64,000 bases of DNA from Ganoderma boninense. Taxonomy: Eukaryota > Basidiomycota > Agaricomycetes > Polyporales > Polyporaceae. The notes beneath the pieces are model-generated. The model was not told where the DNA came from and did no database searches. It saw only the letters and a list, made by a program, of their open reading frames with translations. How positions within the stretch are numbered: the stretch's first letter is position 1; each line of letters opens with the position of its first letter. The DNA is taken from positions 3,664,389 through 3,728,388 of the forward strand of contig CM035309.1 in NCBI GenBank assembly GCA_002900995.3, written 5' to 3'. The translations under genes and the position numbers were made by a program. Positions 47,690 to 59,829 of the stretch are shown here, piece by piece.

Positions 47690-49740
47690 CCCCCGCACCT
47701 CTCCCCCATCGAACGGTTGCCACCGTGCTACGACCACTCCCGATGTCCACTATTCCACCAGCTATGCTATGCTCCAAACTGAGGTCGAACTCAGGAAGTA
47801 TCTGCCTGAAGGAGGAGTTGTCCTAAGAGATCCCTCGAGGGGGGAAGGTTGAACTTGATGTGTTTATGGCTTGCACAGTGACAGTGGAGGTTCGCCAATC
47901 CTTTTTAAGGCACTGAATCCGTTGTTGGATGCGTTCCGACGATCTGGATGCTGACGTGTGACGACGAAGAGCGTGGCTCCAGGAGGGTTTAGACGTGGAT
48001 TGGCTGAGCTATACGAATCTCGTTTAAGAGATGTACCGAGCTGAGATTCCCGCCAAGGACGCGATCGACGACGCCACATCGGCATGCATGTTGTTCAAAG
48101 CACTGAACATCACCAGTCGTCGGTTCCTTTGCGCGCGGCTACCGTGTGGCGTGGGTTGTTGAACGTGTCGTCGAGCTCACCTCTACGGTGCTTCAACTTT
48201 GTCACCAGACCTTCGCCATCAAACTGGCTCGTTGAGTCGTTGACGCCTAGACCCATCTCAATCTCACCCTCGTCTGACGCGTCGGCTCTTCATCCCTTCA
48301 TACGACGAAGGACAGGAATCTCCTTCTCCACCGTCCCCTCCAGCACGCCTTTGCATGGAGACAAGCATTAGACCCCGAGTACTGGCATCGTGAGAGGAGT
48401 CATGATCAACATCGGTCCGGCGTCCTCTTCATCAGGTCGGCAACCCCCTGGGATATCGCAACCGCTGTCCGAGAGGGGACTCGAGGTGCGACGATCCTCA
48501 GATGATAACACCCTCTCTTCTTAATGCTGATTATCGCCTACAGGATGCCGCCTTCCCATGAGCCGTGCAGGCGCGGTCCAAGGGGGCGTGAGCTCGAGCG
48601 ATGCCCTCATCGTCGACAATCCGCACGGAGAGACTCCGCTCCTGGGGCTCATCGTTGATTTCGATAATTCCTCGATGAGCCCCAAGCCTCCGCTGTCGAA
48701 TCCCCGACCTTCGTCTGCAAGATTGCAACGACATTCACCACCGAGCTCTTGGTTGACCGCGACTGTGACGGTGATCTTATACAGACAAGGGTATGTCTCT
48801 GCCGCATCTGTTTTATATATTTAGTTTTGACTCCGGTAATCGTAGGGGACTTCTTACTTCACGACCTTCACGAGACTCTTTGGGGTCTGGATGCTCAGAT
48901 CCATGGCGCCCACCACAACCTAGTGTCATTCTACTGGGTACCGAGCCCGATCCCGGATGGCCTACGCAGCCTTTCCAAGACCCTCAAACTCAGGTCAGAG
49001 GCTTCCTTCACGTTGAAGCCGATGCGAACTTGCCGCACTTCGCACGGAAAGCTTAGCACCAAGGACGACTTACCCTTGTCCCGCCTCCTGAAGGAGTTCG
49101 TCGACCTGTGTGCGTACAGGATCTTGGCTATGCGGACGCAGATCAGCTCGACTACGGCACTGCCCCCACGACCTTCGATGATGTGCTGAACTCGGACATA
49201 TACAAGCCCCTGTGGCCGGAAGACAGCGTGCCGCTGGAGCCGGGCCTTCCCGGCCAAGATGCAGAGCGTGGATCTTCGGCGGAGCGTGCCAGTGTCTTGG
49301 ACGAGCGAGAGGCGAAGAAGGCGTTGACCGCCGATATCAACTTGGGTACCGATATGAACGACGAGCGCAGGGACTTCCCGTCTTACGCCGACATGGACAA
49401 AGAGGACGCGCCGGTGCCAGCCATGCCACCTCACAAGGATGACCCCGATCCAAGGAATGCCCCAGTCTCTTCGGAATACACCCACATCTTGGACCCGAAC
49501 CGCCCTCGCAGCAACATGTGTACGATGCTGCTCGTAACGATCGCGATGGATCCTTGTTCAAGCTCGCGAGGCCGAGTCTGTCCTGAAGTTGTTCGAGTCG
49601 GACTCCGCAGGCGCACTTGCCGACGACAGCCCCAGCTGTAGGGTCTGCGGTCAAAATTTCAAGAAGCGTCGCAGTACTGTCTCTACGCTTGACCCACGAC
49701 AGGGCAGCAGCAACACGACCCCTCTGCTGTGCTAGCTGCG
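47690..49740 (+). pseudogene. K1: FunK1-type fungal protein kinase, decayed
   Basis: Ordered matches to the FunK1 fungal kinase family in changing frames: a catalytic-loop-like segment with a DFD-like motif (VSSSDALIVDN ... GLIVDFDNSS, 48590-48680); an intron with GTATGT donor near 48788; a GTSYFTTF segment; HGAHHNLVSFYWV near 48905-48945; LPLSRLLKEFVDLC near 49070-49110; then LDYGTAPTTFDDVLNSDIY...WPEDSVPLEP in one open frame from 49108. A disordered tail follows (DMNDERRDFPSYADMDKEDA), and after a frameshift near 49520 KLFESDSAGALADDSPSCRVCG with a stop near 49734. The Asp that should start the catalytic loop is Gly, and its Asn position is Asp. The decayed 5' part (ATTTPDVHYSTSYAMLQTEV) is shared with K2. 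Confidence 0.6.
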
Positions 49741-50139
49741 ACTCTTCGGAGGGGAGGGGACTTGGTTAGTACTGTATGCTGACGGGTGGACATGGGGCGG
49801 CAAGGTGGTCTCGTCCGACCTAGTGGCCACTGGAAGTTCTACAAGCCGGCGCCGCAGTTCAAGAACGGGGGGCCAGATGAGATCGATTAGACACGACGGC
49901 AGCACGATTGAGGCTGAGGAGGCGCGGAAATACCAACCAGCGCCGGTGATAACAGCGGAGGCCAAACAAAATCGCGATCGTCTCGAGCTCCAAGCTTGAG
50001 TGCGATGCTCGCGAGCTCATGCATTGCTGTCTTGATTTACATAAATCGCCACCATCTGAGTGGCCAAATAGTCTCGCAGATTATTTGACATTATGCACCC
50101 TAAATTCGACGTGTGAGTAGATACCGCACATTCCTGAGA

Positions 50140-50480
50140 AATGGGTGCTAACAGACACCAGATTCACTCAATTGAACCGGATGATGTTCTCGTCAAGATT
50201 TTCGAACAACTTCGGCCCGCCATCGGGTTTTTGACGACACCCTGGCTTCAACCGTGGAGGAACTTTCGCGGATGCTGGCCCCATTTTTAGAGGAGATACG
50301 AATATGCGCTCTCAGCGACGATCCGATATGGATCATTTTCGTTGTATCGCGTACTATGTGCGAAGGTGAGCTGCAGATTGGGGCCGCATGGAAGGACGAA
50401 AATCGGTACCGTGATAATGTGTGCTAGCGTGATACGCCGCTGTAACTTCAATGCTAAATTCCCCATATATTCTCCTTTGC
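50140..50480 (+). pseudogene. F-box/LRR-like C-terminal fragment
   Basis: A plus-strand stretch reads DVLVKIFEQLRPAIGF near 50180-50230 and then EELSRMLAPFLEEIRIC...PIWIIFVVSRTMCEGELQ. The second part matches the C-terminus of F2 (EELSQKLAPSLEEVWMF...WLLFAVTRGVG) and the first resembles the start of an F-box, so the middle about 1.3 kb is gone. Confidence 0.55.
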
Positions 50481-50699
50481 GTAAGGAGTAAAGTCATCCC
50501 GTTGAACGCGGACATCATCCGAGCCATCCAACGGGACTCGTAACGCCTTCAGTTTGCTCCGCGGCACCCAGAGACTTCGGGATGGAGTCGCATCTAGAGG
50601 ACTTGAAATACGACTCCATGTACTATTAGTCGGCTATGCAATGTATCCAATCAGTGGGATCAGTCTCATCATCTACACAGATAAACTACTTCGAATGGG

Positions 50700-52455
50700 T
50701 CAAATCCCCCACATATCTTCACGATCGTGAAACGTAGGAGCTTCCCGTTGTAGGCTGACCCCGTCGTCCGCCCCATATCCATCCCGGAAAACGCTGAAAT
50801 TTGCGTCGACGGGACCGCTCCCGTTCCTGGGCATCCACAAACTCACTCTTTTGAGCGACCTGCTAACAGCGTGCGCAATCTGAAGCGCTACTCTCTCGAG
50901 AAGCTTGGCGAACTGCTCAAGCGCGTCATCCTTGTAGACTAATGAGGTCCCTCGCGGCCAGCCCACACGGATCCGCTCCGGTCTCGTTTCAAGGTCCAAA
51001 TGGAGAGAAAGGGTCTGCAAATGTATAAGCGACGCGAGTGGGCAGACAACATCCTCCTGTGGCGCAGGTTGCAACATAGCAAAGCTTTTCAGTTATCAGG
51101 GCACCGGACGAAGAAGGGGGCAGGACTCACCACGCGAACGACGGTCTCTTCGCTCGCCCGGTACCGATAGAGAGTGAGAGAGGAAAGCGTTGGAAATGCC
51201 GTCGCCAGGTGCCGCAGAAGATTGGGCTCTGTCGCGTCTGCATCGTATTCAATCTCCAAGTGCTTGAGCCCAGAGGTCGCCGAGCAGCGTTCAAGGACGC
51301 CACGGAGGCCCAATGCCTGCACGGCATATAAAGTATCGTTGCCCCCCCAGACCCATTCCTTTACACACTTGCGCGGACATGATGGCAGGGAGAGCGTCCG
51401 GAGGCCCGAAGGTAGATGGGCGAACAGCTCGTCGTCGGGGTGCGGGTTCGCTACCGTCAACTGCTCGAGTTCCGGCCATGGGAACCTCGTGTCTGGCGGA
51501 AGCCCGGGAGGCCAAACTGCCTCCGGCTCACCGTCGTCTGGGATCCTGAGCTCGAGGACGAGCGAGCGGAGGTACGGCATGTTGGCAAAGAGGAGGACGA
51601 TCGGTGTCCGTGGTTCCGGCCACCGCATCCCGCGGAGCCTCAGTTCGCGCAGGTTCGGCCAGTCGAGGCGGGACATGAGGGAGATGGGTGCGGGTTCGCT
51701 GGGGAGCGCAAGTGTGGCGACGGAGTGGTGGATCTTCTCGAGGACGACAGCCAGGACATCCTTCTCCACGGCGATCGCGTATCTCCGGCCGCGCGTCAGG
51801 ATCGCCTCGTAGCGGAAGACGGTGAGGGGTGCGCAGGTCCCACCCTCGAGATCAGGAGTTTCGTCGGGGAGAATGACGGGGCAGAAGGTCAGCCCAGTCA
51901 TCTCGAACTCTCGAAGTTGTGGGAGGGCGAGGGCAAAGCGGAGGAACGTCCAATAGGGACCATGGAGCACCCACTGGCGAGTGCGCAGTGATAGTTTGGT
52001 CAACCACGGCATTTGTCGCAGTATGTCTTGGATGACTGGGCCGATGAACGCCTGGCACACGTACAGGTGTGGGACATGGGATGGAGGGCGACGATACACC
52101 CTCGGGTAGTTCAATTGGTCACGCCCGTGTGTCTGGTCGAGACAGCCATCTTCTATCGTGAGATGTCTATACCAAAGAAGCCGTCAGGGACAGCAGGGTA
52201 CGAGGTATGAGAGACTCACTGAATGTATGACCACAGGGAAGGAGGGAAGTAGAAATCCAGCGTTGGTGGCGCTATTCCAACTGTACAATGTATACTCCGA
52301 AACATGATAGGTTTGGAGAGTCGGCGCAACCATCTACAAGTAGATGAGAGAGGAACGAGAGCGACACGGCCCGGGTGGTCAGATTCACAGGCCTGGAGTA
52401 TAAACCCAAGGAGATACAGGACGACATCGTCGTTCAAATAGTCCAGCCCGACCAT
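50700..52455 (-). CDS. F6: F-box/LRR-like protein (intact)
   Basis: Model complement(join(50700..51056, 51131..52166, 52220..52455)), 1629 nt, 542 aa, in phase. F-box residues about 3-48 (LDYLNDDVVLYLLGFIL ... SSTCRWLRRLSKPIMF). The same LRR-like ladder as F5 follows: LPQLREFEMTGLTF, WPNLRELRLRGMRW, MPYLRSLVLELRIP, LPSGLRTLSLPSCP, SGLKHLEIEYDAD. The C-terminal exon is 119 codons incl. stop, the same size as in F5. Start: the ATG matching that of F5; an upstream in-frame extension to 52599 exists but is not shared. Divergent from P3. Confidence 0.8.
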
Positions 52456-53081
52456 CTTGAGGTCAATTGTAAGGATTAGACCTTGCAGTGGCAAGCGCAA
52501 AGTTGGAGTCGCCGTGGGCTTCAAAGACTCAACTGAGGTAAGGTTAGAGCAAGGGTAAAGTCGCTGGAGCTTCAAGTGTTTAGGGCAGGACAGCGACATT
52601 ATAAACTACTTACTTACCTCTTATAATCCCGATAATCTGGCGACAGTGAATCTCGGATGTCCATTAATACGGCTTCTATTACTGTAACCCTAACCAGGTA
52701 GTTGCGTCCAAAGCAGAGCAGGTCGACTTCCGCACCGTCCACGGCGTTGAAGTCGTCCTTGACCTCGACGTCCACCTCCGACCCCGACCACCATCCCCCG
52801 GCGCACGCCAGCTGCGGCCACACTCGACTTGGCTCCCTCTGACTGAGTGCGCCTTCTGCCCAAACACTCGCCCACCACGGGTCAGCCAGGATACTCGGCC
52901 ACTCCAGGTCGGTGCTGCCGCCTGTAAGTCGCCGGCTCGTTGTCTCCTCGTGTGAGCAGTCAGTCTCATCTCGTCGCAGCTTGCAGGCACGTCCCGGGCT
53001 ACCCAAGAGCACATCCCCTTGCGGCCTCTTGGTCCCTCTTCCTCGACACCGGTATCTGACCTCGACCTTGCACGGCTCGCT

Positions 53082-55335
53082 ATGAAGTTCAGGTGCGTGA
53101 CCCTTTTTCCTGTCCAGATGGAACCTGCCTGAAGGATAATATCAGCTCTTCGTTGAAGTTCAATGCGGTAGCCGAATGGTGGGATGACTACATCGCGTGC
53201 GTCCCGTCGAGCCTTGTTCTCGTGTGCAGCTTCGCTGACGACTTCTCCGGGAAGTTACGAAGCCCTGAAGAAGCACATATACCAGCTCGAAAAACAGAAG
53301 GCCGGTCTCCACGAGTCCTACCATGACCTTGAGGCGAACGAACGCACGTCGCTCATGACCGCCGGTCGTTCGAGCTTGGACTTGGGCAACACCGACGCGA
53401 TATTTCTGCCGCTTCTGGACCGCGAGCTGCGCAAGATATGTGTGTTCTACGAGACGGAGGAGCAGCGCTTGACGGAGGACCTCGCCACGCTGCAGACGGA
53501 CATCGAGCGGCAGGAGGAGAGTGGGCCGGATGCGGGGCTTCGCTACCTCGACGAGGAGGGTGACGAGGACGACGATGAAGACGAGGACTACCAGCTGCAG
53601 AGTCCGACGGCGACACTGAACAGAGACCGTACGCAGTCTCCGTCCCGGCGAAGGAAGAGTTCGAGGTCGATGAGTAGTACTGGGGCCAGAGGTGTGTACT
53701 TCATTGCATGTCTTACCTCCACCGATTCCACCTCTGCCCACAATGCGCCCGTGACTACGGTTGTGGTTGAATCTCTGGGACCCTGTGTCACACGCAGTCA
53801 GAGAGCGAATATGCTCCTCTGAAATGTTGGCGGCCCTTAAGATGCTTTAAGCCTCTGGCCTCTTCGCCATGATGTACCGGCTCATCCGCATGCACAGATA
53901 CGACAAAGTCATGGACGGCAATGTGCAGGACCGCTACCTGCACACGGTCGTCGAGCAGGCGCTGCCGTTCCAGCAGACCACCAAGGACAAGCTCAACACG
54001 GAGATCGCGCTGCTCATCGACCTGTACGCGCTCTGCGTGACCCACAATGACGCCGTCGAGGCCCGCCGGCAGCTCAAGCTGCCCAGCGCGAGCACATCGC
54101 GTGGGAGCGCAACACCGTCTGGCGGCAGATGATCGGGCAGGCGCGGCGCGGTGAGGAGGGCGGACTCATGACGATGGGCAGCATCCCCATCGTGGCGTTC
54201 TTCTCGACCAGGGTGCTCAAGAAGGACGACTTCGAGCAGTTCCTCTGGACGGTCATTTCCATTGCCATGGGCGGCATCGCGCTCGGGAACGGCGTGACGA
54301 ACAGCGGCCTGCTCGAGGTCCTCGGGGACGAGATCCGGGACATGATCTCGGGCATGGATCTGTACCCCGTCGTCCTGCTTCTGTCCGTCATCGTGCTTGT
54401 GTGTATCATCCCATGCTTCGCAGAGATCGCTGTGCTAAACACGGCTTCGTGCGCAGGTTATCTCAACCTTCATCAACCACACTATTGCCTCTGTGCTCCT
54501 TGTGCCGATCGTCAAGGAGGCGGGCAAGAATATGCCGGGCGGGGACTACTTGAATCTGCTCATCTTCATCGCCGGCCTCATCTGCTCGACCGGCATGGGG
54601 ATGCCCGTCTCCGGCTTCCCCAACCAGACTGCGTATGTACCTCTGTATGTCCAGGTATCCTGCACATCCTGACACCGGGTCCCACGCTCCGCAGCGCGAC
54701 GCAGGAAGACGAAATGGGACAGCTATACTTGTCGAACGTGGATTTCTTCAAGAACGGCGTCCTTGCGAGTATCACATCCACGATGGTGCGCACACGAGCG
54801 ACATCGTTGCAGCGGAGTCCACAAAACTCAGCGCGAACCTCCGCAAGCGCTTCCACCCGAACGACCTCCGCCTTCGCCCGGGCAAGGAGCGCGTCGTCCG
54901 CCAGGGCAATGGGTGGGTCGTCGAAGGCGGCTCGCCGTACGGCAGCTTCGCCAACATGCCCCTCTCCGGCACGTTCAACAGTCCGCAGCCCAGCCCGAGC
55001 CCTTGCTCTCCTTCCCTCGGCAGCGCGAACGCCCCGCGGCCGGGCACGACATCCCGCTCGGCGTCGTACGGCCTTGGCCTGGGACCGTCCCCGGGGGTCC
55101 GAGGCTCCTCACTGCTCTCGCCGCACACCCCCGTGTCCCCATTCCCGACTGCTGCTACGGCGGGGACGCCGTACACTGCGTCGCATGCCGGGGCACGCCG
55201 TCCGCACCAGGGACGCCGAATCTGTACTCGCACTTCCCGCCGATGCCGACCCCTGGGTCTGCGACGGGGCTCGGGAGCGTGTTTGCACAACGGCAGGGAG
55301 GTGGGCCGCCACCCCCGCCTCGGGGGTCGAACTAA
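53082..55335 (+). pseudogene. P3: SPX-domain phosphate transporter (PHO91-like), membrane core deleted
   Basis: SPX domain complete: 53082-53092 (MKFS), 53146-53196 (SSLKFNAVAEWWDDYIA), then from 53255 YEALKKHIYQLEKQKAG ... LPLLDRELRKICVFYETEE ... EEGDEDDDEDEDYQL. The linker half follows (RYDKVMDGNVQDRYLH) with a 1-nt deletion after RRQLKL near 54080. From GGLMTMG the sequence jumps to IPIVAFFSTRVLKKDDFEQ: about 610 bp present in P1 (36976-37586), coding several membrane helices, is missing. The remaining helices, FPNQTA, the junction to the Ser/Pro-rich tail and most of that tail match P1. A further 1-nt deletion near 55190 splits the tail. Confidence 0.8.
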
Positions 55336-55784
55336 AGGATGGGGATGTTGTGTGGCGGAGCTGACTTTGGTTTCCAGGGCCGACTGGGGACGTCCACCAC
55401 CGGGAATTGGGGGCATTGGTTGTCGTATCTATTGCATTGTGCATAGCGGCGTTGGGCGCAATGGCATTCTCGTTTCCGCTCACATCCTTTCGTCGCTCGA
55501 GGAAGTCAGTGGGGACGGGGGAGCACCCTCAGGATGTGACGGTGACACTGTTGGTCACGGTTCGACGTTCGACTCTGGACTGTTGCTTGAGGCTCCATTG
55601 TGCTGCAAGTTGAGCGTACATCCTCGTCGCCTGCAGAGTTTAGAACACCCCTGCCTTGAGGCTTAGTGGAAATATCAACTGTACCGTAGACGTGGGCAAT
55701 CTTTAATGAAGACCGTATACCGGTATTCCCTATGTTATTATAGATTATCAGTAATAACTGAGTGAACAAGACCGCTGTGCTTAC

Positions 55785-57496
55785 CTGGCCACCGGCCGGA
55801 TCAAACTCCTCTTGCAGGTATAGCTCGACCTCCAGGTCCTGCTTGACGAGTGGGCGGAATAATCTCCAGCTCGCGCCAAGACCCTCTCTCCGGAGTAACC
55901 AGAGTCCGAGACCAGGCTGTGGAAGCTCTTTGCGGAGGATCGCGGCTGTCTGACGAAGACCAGCAAAGTTCACTCTGTGATCTGGTGGAACTCTCCTGTG
56001 TTCGAACATCGATTCAGGCAACTCCAAATGGGCGCGGAGCGTCTGCAAAGAAGAGAGTGTTGCTAATCGCTGGCCCACATTTGCCTGTTACGGCATCATC
56101 AGCCCGTGAACGACGGATAATTAGTGGCGACCACTCACCACAGGAACGTCACCGTCATGTGAGTCTATGAGGCGATGGATCTCCAAACACCGTATGTTGG
56201 GAAACCTGTTCGCGACACAGCGTAGGAGCTCGTCGTCCCTGTCGTCCGCGCAGTACTCGATTTCAAGGGTGTCGAGAATGGGTATCGATAACTTTGTCAG
56301 GACGTCCAGCATCTCTGAAGCACGGATGATGGGGGAGTGAGAACAATATCTGTTGGGTAGCCAGCGATAGAGAGAGTGATGCGGAGTACATCGCAGCGAT
56401 AAATGTCGCAAGGACGGGGGTAGCTGGCTATAAATGCGATCTTCGGGATCCGGGAACGAGACGGTCAGCGCTTCCAGGTCTGGCCAAGGCAGCTTTGATT
56501 CGTAGCCAGCTGGCCACAGCATTAGCTGTTTCCTGTCGACGCCTTCAGGTAAGGCGAGCTTAAGATTCAAGACGCGTAACCTGGGCATCCCGGAAAGCAG
56601 GGAAACAAATGGAGCTACATATCCTGCGCTCCGATGGAACTCTCCACTCAGGGTGAGTTCTCGTAGTTTAGGCCACTGCGTCTGGGATAGGACCGTCACC
56701 GGAGTGACCTCGCTGGGGAGCAGAAGAGATTCGAGGGATCCATGGAGCCGTTTGAGAACGAAAGCCAAAGCATCTTGCTGGGTTGGGTAGGTGAGCAGGT
56801 AGGAGTGATACGATGGTTGGTTGTATCGGAAGGTGGTGATTGGAGCGAGGGTGCCGGACCACCTCTCCGGCGGCGGCTCTCGTGGGCTGAAGAGATACGT
56901 CCCGAGTGTAAAGCTGCGAAGTTGAGGAGTGGAAAGAATGGCGGCTATCGAGTCCCATGCGATTCCATGTATCTCCCGAGCGCGTATCTCTAGGGAGACG
57001 GAGCGTAGAAGAGGCATGTCCCGCAAGACGTCCTTGAGAAAGGTGGCGGACACAGTGCCACATAGCAACTGGTCGTTGCTGAAGCTAAGTCCTCTGGGAA
57101 AGAACAACCCCTTCATGGCGATCATGTCTGGGCACTTGTCTATGAACGACAACGTCCTGGAGCACTCTCATCAGCGTCATTGGTAGCAAGCTTGCGCCGC
57201 ATACTAGCGATTTACTAAGTTATGTAGGGCCACAAGGATCGGGGAATGAAATTATCTTCATCGACAGGTTCTCTGAGGAGTATGCGACAATGGCCAAAGA
57301 GGACGGGCATCACAGTTTCCCGCATGACCCAACACGTCATGGACAACGAGCGCAGGCCGTCGGAGGAGAGGTGGTCGAATATCTCCCGGAGCGCAACAGT
57401 GTTCAGCTCGCAGAGTCTGAACAAGCCAGAAGGAAAATTCAGTACCGGCCAACAGTGTGCTTGCTGTAGAACGTACGTGTCGCTGAGACTCGACAT
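55785..57496 (-). pseudogene. F7: F-box/LRR-like protein with damaged exon-1 donor
   Basis: Exon 1 up to 57496 (MSSLSDTYVLQQ ... ELNTVALREIFDHLSSDGLRSL, F-box, ... IPRSLWPYI), exon 2 56139-57156 (FIDKCPDMIAMKGL, MPLLRSVSLEIRAR, WPKLRELTLSGEFH, MPRLRVLNLKLALP, LPPSLRHLSLRCTPH) and exon 3 55785-56084 (LATLSSLQTLRAHLELPES). Exons 2 and 3 are open and join in phase; a GTAAGC after GGQ suggests a further small last exon that I could not place. Exon 1 should end in AG followed by GTAAGT, as in F1 and F5. Here WPYI is followed by ACTTAGTAAATC, and using that GT would create a TAG. Closest relative is F1. Confidence 0.65.
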
Positions 57497-57879
57497 TTCG
57501 CTGAAAGGTAACGTTGTTTATGGCTATAGACTCCGGAGCGACGTGAATGCCACCCGCAGTTTGTCGTTTAGTCAGGAACTGCCCGCGGCGCTACGCGGCA
57601 CAACAGACCTGCCCTAAACCATCGGGTCATTGGCGCCAAATCGTCCCATCCTGCGAGCTCTAGTCTTTCAATATTCAACATTCACGTTCAACATTCAACA
57701 TCGAGAAGCGCGACTGGGTCACATCGCTCCTCTGCTCAAGGTATTTGTCTGCGAAGAGCTGTGATGCGCAGAAATTCTCTTGCTTACACTCCTGGAATCC
57801 GGGCTCGCTGGTGAGCCCGACGCATTCACCCTGCTCAAGGCGTTTGGTTTCGATGACCACTTATCTCACGATCGACCGC

Positions 57880-58144
57880 TAGATGGCTCAGGCTTCGTGT
57901 CACTCGATGCTGGACCGACAACCAACTCCAACTTGAGGTCAACGACTTTGACTCTGACTCTGGGAGTCCCGCGCCGCCGCCGCTTGTCGTCGTCAAGGAG
58001 GCATGACGCAGGTCAGAGAGCGACTTCTACGCATGCCTGCAGGCGATTCGCCAGGACAAACACGTCAGTCTGCTTGGGCTGCGATGCGATGGGGACGTGG
58101 GCGAGCGGGAGGTGCGGCGATGGGAGGCCTCGCGTTACCTCTGA
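57880..58144 (+). pseudogene. Coding-like fragment with in-frame TGA
   Basis: One frame reads TDNQLQLEVNDFDSDSG, SPAPPPLVVVKEA, then TGA (58004-58006), then RRSESDFYACLQAIRQDKH and LRCDGDVGEREVRRWEASR, with TGA at 58142-58144. The text on both sides of the first TGA is in the same frame and equally protein-like. The TGA followed by CGC AGG would be explained by CGA to TGA. Family not recognised; it may belong to the adjacent kinase remnant. Confidence 0.4.
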
Positions 58145-58739
58145 CGACACAAGCCTGCCATCTGAGACTAGCAATGGGAGGGCACGGTGCCAACAACGGT
58201 TTGCGCTTGGCCGCTTCAATTCAGGACCGCAGCATCTGAGCGGCCACTACGGCCATCTCAACACGACACGTCGTCCTCGCTGGGCGTTGGTGAGGCGTCA
58301 GACCCGCGCCGACCAGTAATGGCATCGAGAGAAGCCACATGCAGCATGTTCTGGATACCGCTGGGCGGCTGCCGAAGGGCTTCAAGACGGACGAGGGAAT
58401 TGGCTGTTGCGATGCAGCATGCCAGCATAGGTGCGTTGATCATATTTCCCCTGTGTGGGCTGTCTATTCAATGCGATTCTCATGTAGGAAGGACAGAGTG
58501 GCGATGAGCGGTATAGGAGATGGCTGACGACGCGTTCAGCTATGCTAGCCACGGCGTTTCCTCCACGATTTCGACTTTTCAGCCCCGCTCATGAAGGGGA
58601 TTTGAGTTCTTTTGGTGCTCAGGTGCTCTCCGGACTTCTTATCGGGGGAGACATGGGGGCGAACTGAAGGAACGCAGGGCAAGTCGCATCTGGAATATTG
58701 TCCCCTCTGCCTGTTGACGCGTTGAAATGCAGGCTACAT

Positions 58740-59240
58740 ACCATTCTATTTCAAGGCAGTCAATGGGCCGTCGCTTGCTCCGAGGGACCGTCCACACGAT
58801 TAGCCACGGTCTCGAGTCCTTCTATTCGTCTGCGTCTGGATGGTCTTGTGCTATTCCAATCACGCCCACCGCTCGGGAGACAACAAGGTTTTTCACGGTC
58901 TTCCCGCCCGGTGATGACGGCAAGCGTATCGGCGCGAAGACGGCGTAGCTGAAGTACAAGGTGAAGGAGCTCACGATCCCCGGCGGCAATTCGCTCGCTG
59001 ACCTCATGCTTGCCCTCTGCATTGGCTCCCTAGACTACGGCATGGCCCTGCAGTGCTTCGACGACGCGCTCGCCCTGGACGAGAAGTAGCCTGAGGACAA
59101 CGGCGCCCTCCCCGACCTTCGTATGAATAGCGTTATACCTGCAAATAAAGCCTCGAAGCGCCAGGCTGCAGAGAGCGTGGAGCCCCTGGCCTTGCCCGAG
59201 GATGTCGAGGTCCTGGTGCACTACTTACCGCGACAGTGCG
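58740..59240 (+). pseudogene. K3: FunK1-type kinase C-terminal remnant
   Basis: ISHGLESFYSSASGW (the family's HDLESFFWV region) near 58800-58845, then FFTVFPPGDDGKRIGAK, TAG at about 58946, KYKVKELTIPGGNSLADLML, ALQCFDDALALDEK, TAG at 59087-59089, PEDNGALPDL, and a basic tail (NKASKRQAAES). In FunK1 proteins the last block reads roughly DDALxxDxW-PEN-DxA, so the second TAG sits where Trp (TGG) is expected. The catalytic half is missing. Confidence 0.5.
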
Positions 59241-59829
59241 GATCCTATCGCCGTTCGCAAGGACGGCACGGCGGCTGTGGCTCCTCCGATTCTGCCGACC
59301 TTGGATCGCCGCGCGAATCAGGCGAGACTACTCCTGTCGATGGGGCAATCGGCACGAGACAAAATTTAGCAGTGGCAGCTCATCGGTTCTTGCACGGCGC
59401 CAGCGGAGATGGGAAGTGTAGCTGGTCCGTCCTCTGGCACTCGCTCGAGGACTGGGCGAACACCGCGTCGAGTAGACCGGGAGTGGACTAAGAGTGGACG
59501 TACGATCGGGTCCCGACAACGCTTTGGACGTGAGGTGGATCAACAGTAAAACGTACGAGTCGCGCTTCCGAAGCCCTTCGTGGGTCCATGGGGTTGTTGA
59601 AGATACTAGAGCTTGTATTGTCAATTTAGGATTTCATGTTCTACATTTTAGCTGCCCGAAATTATGCCCTGTAGTCTAGAGCCACGTCGCGGTTGAGCCC
59701 TGTTGAGCCACGCTCACTGACATTTCGCGTGAGCCAGGCGAGTCGGTCCGGCGAGCGCCAGCGGAAATACAAGTTGTTCCGTCAACGTTGCAGCGTGCCA
59801 CTGCTGGGCCTTGTCCAGTCCTGCTCCAA

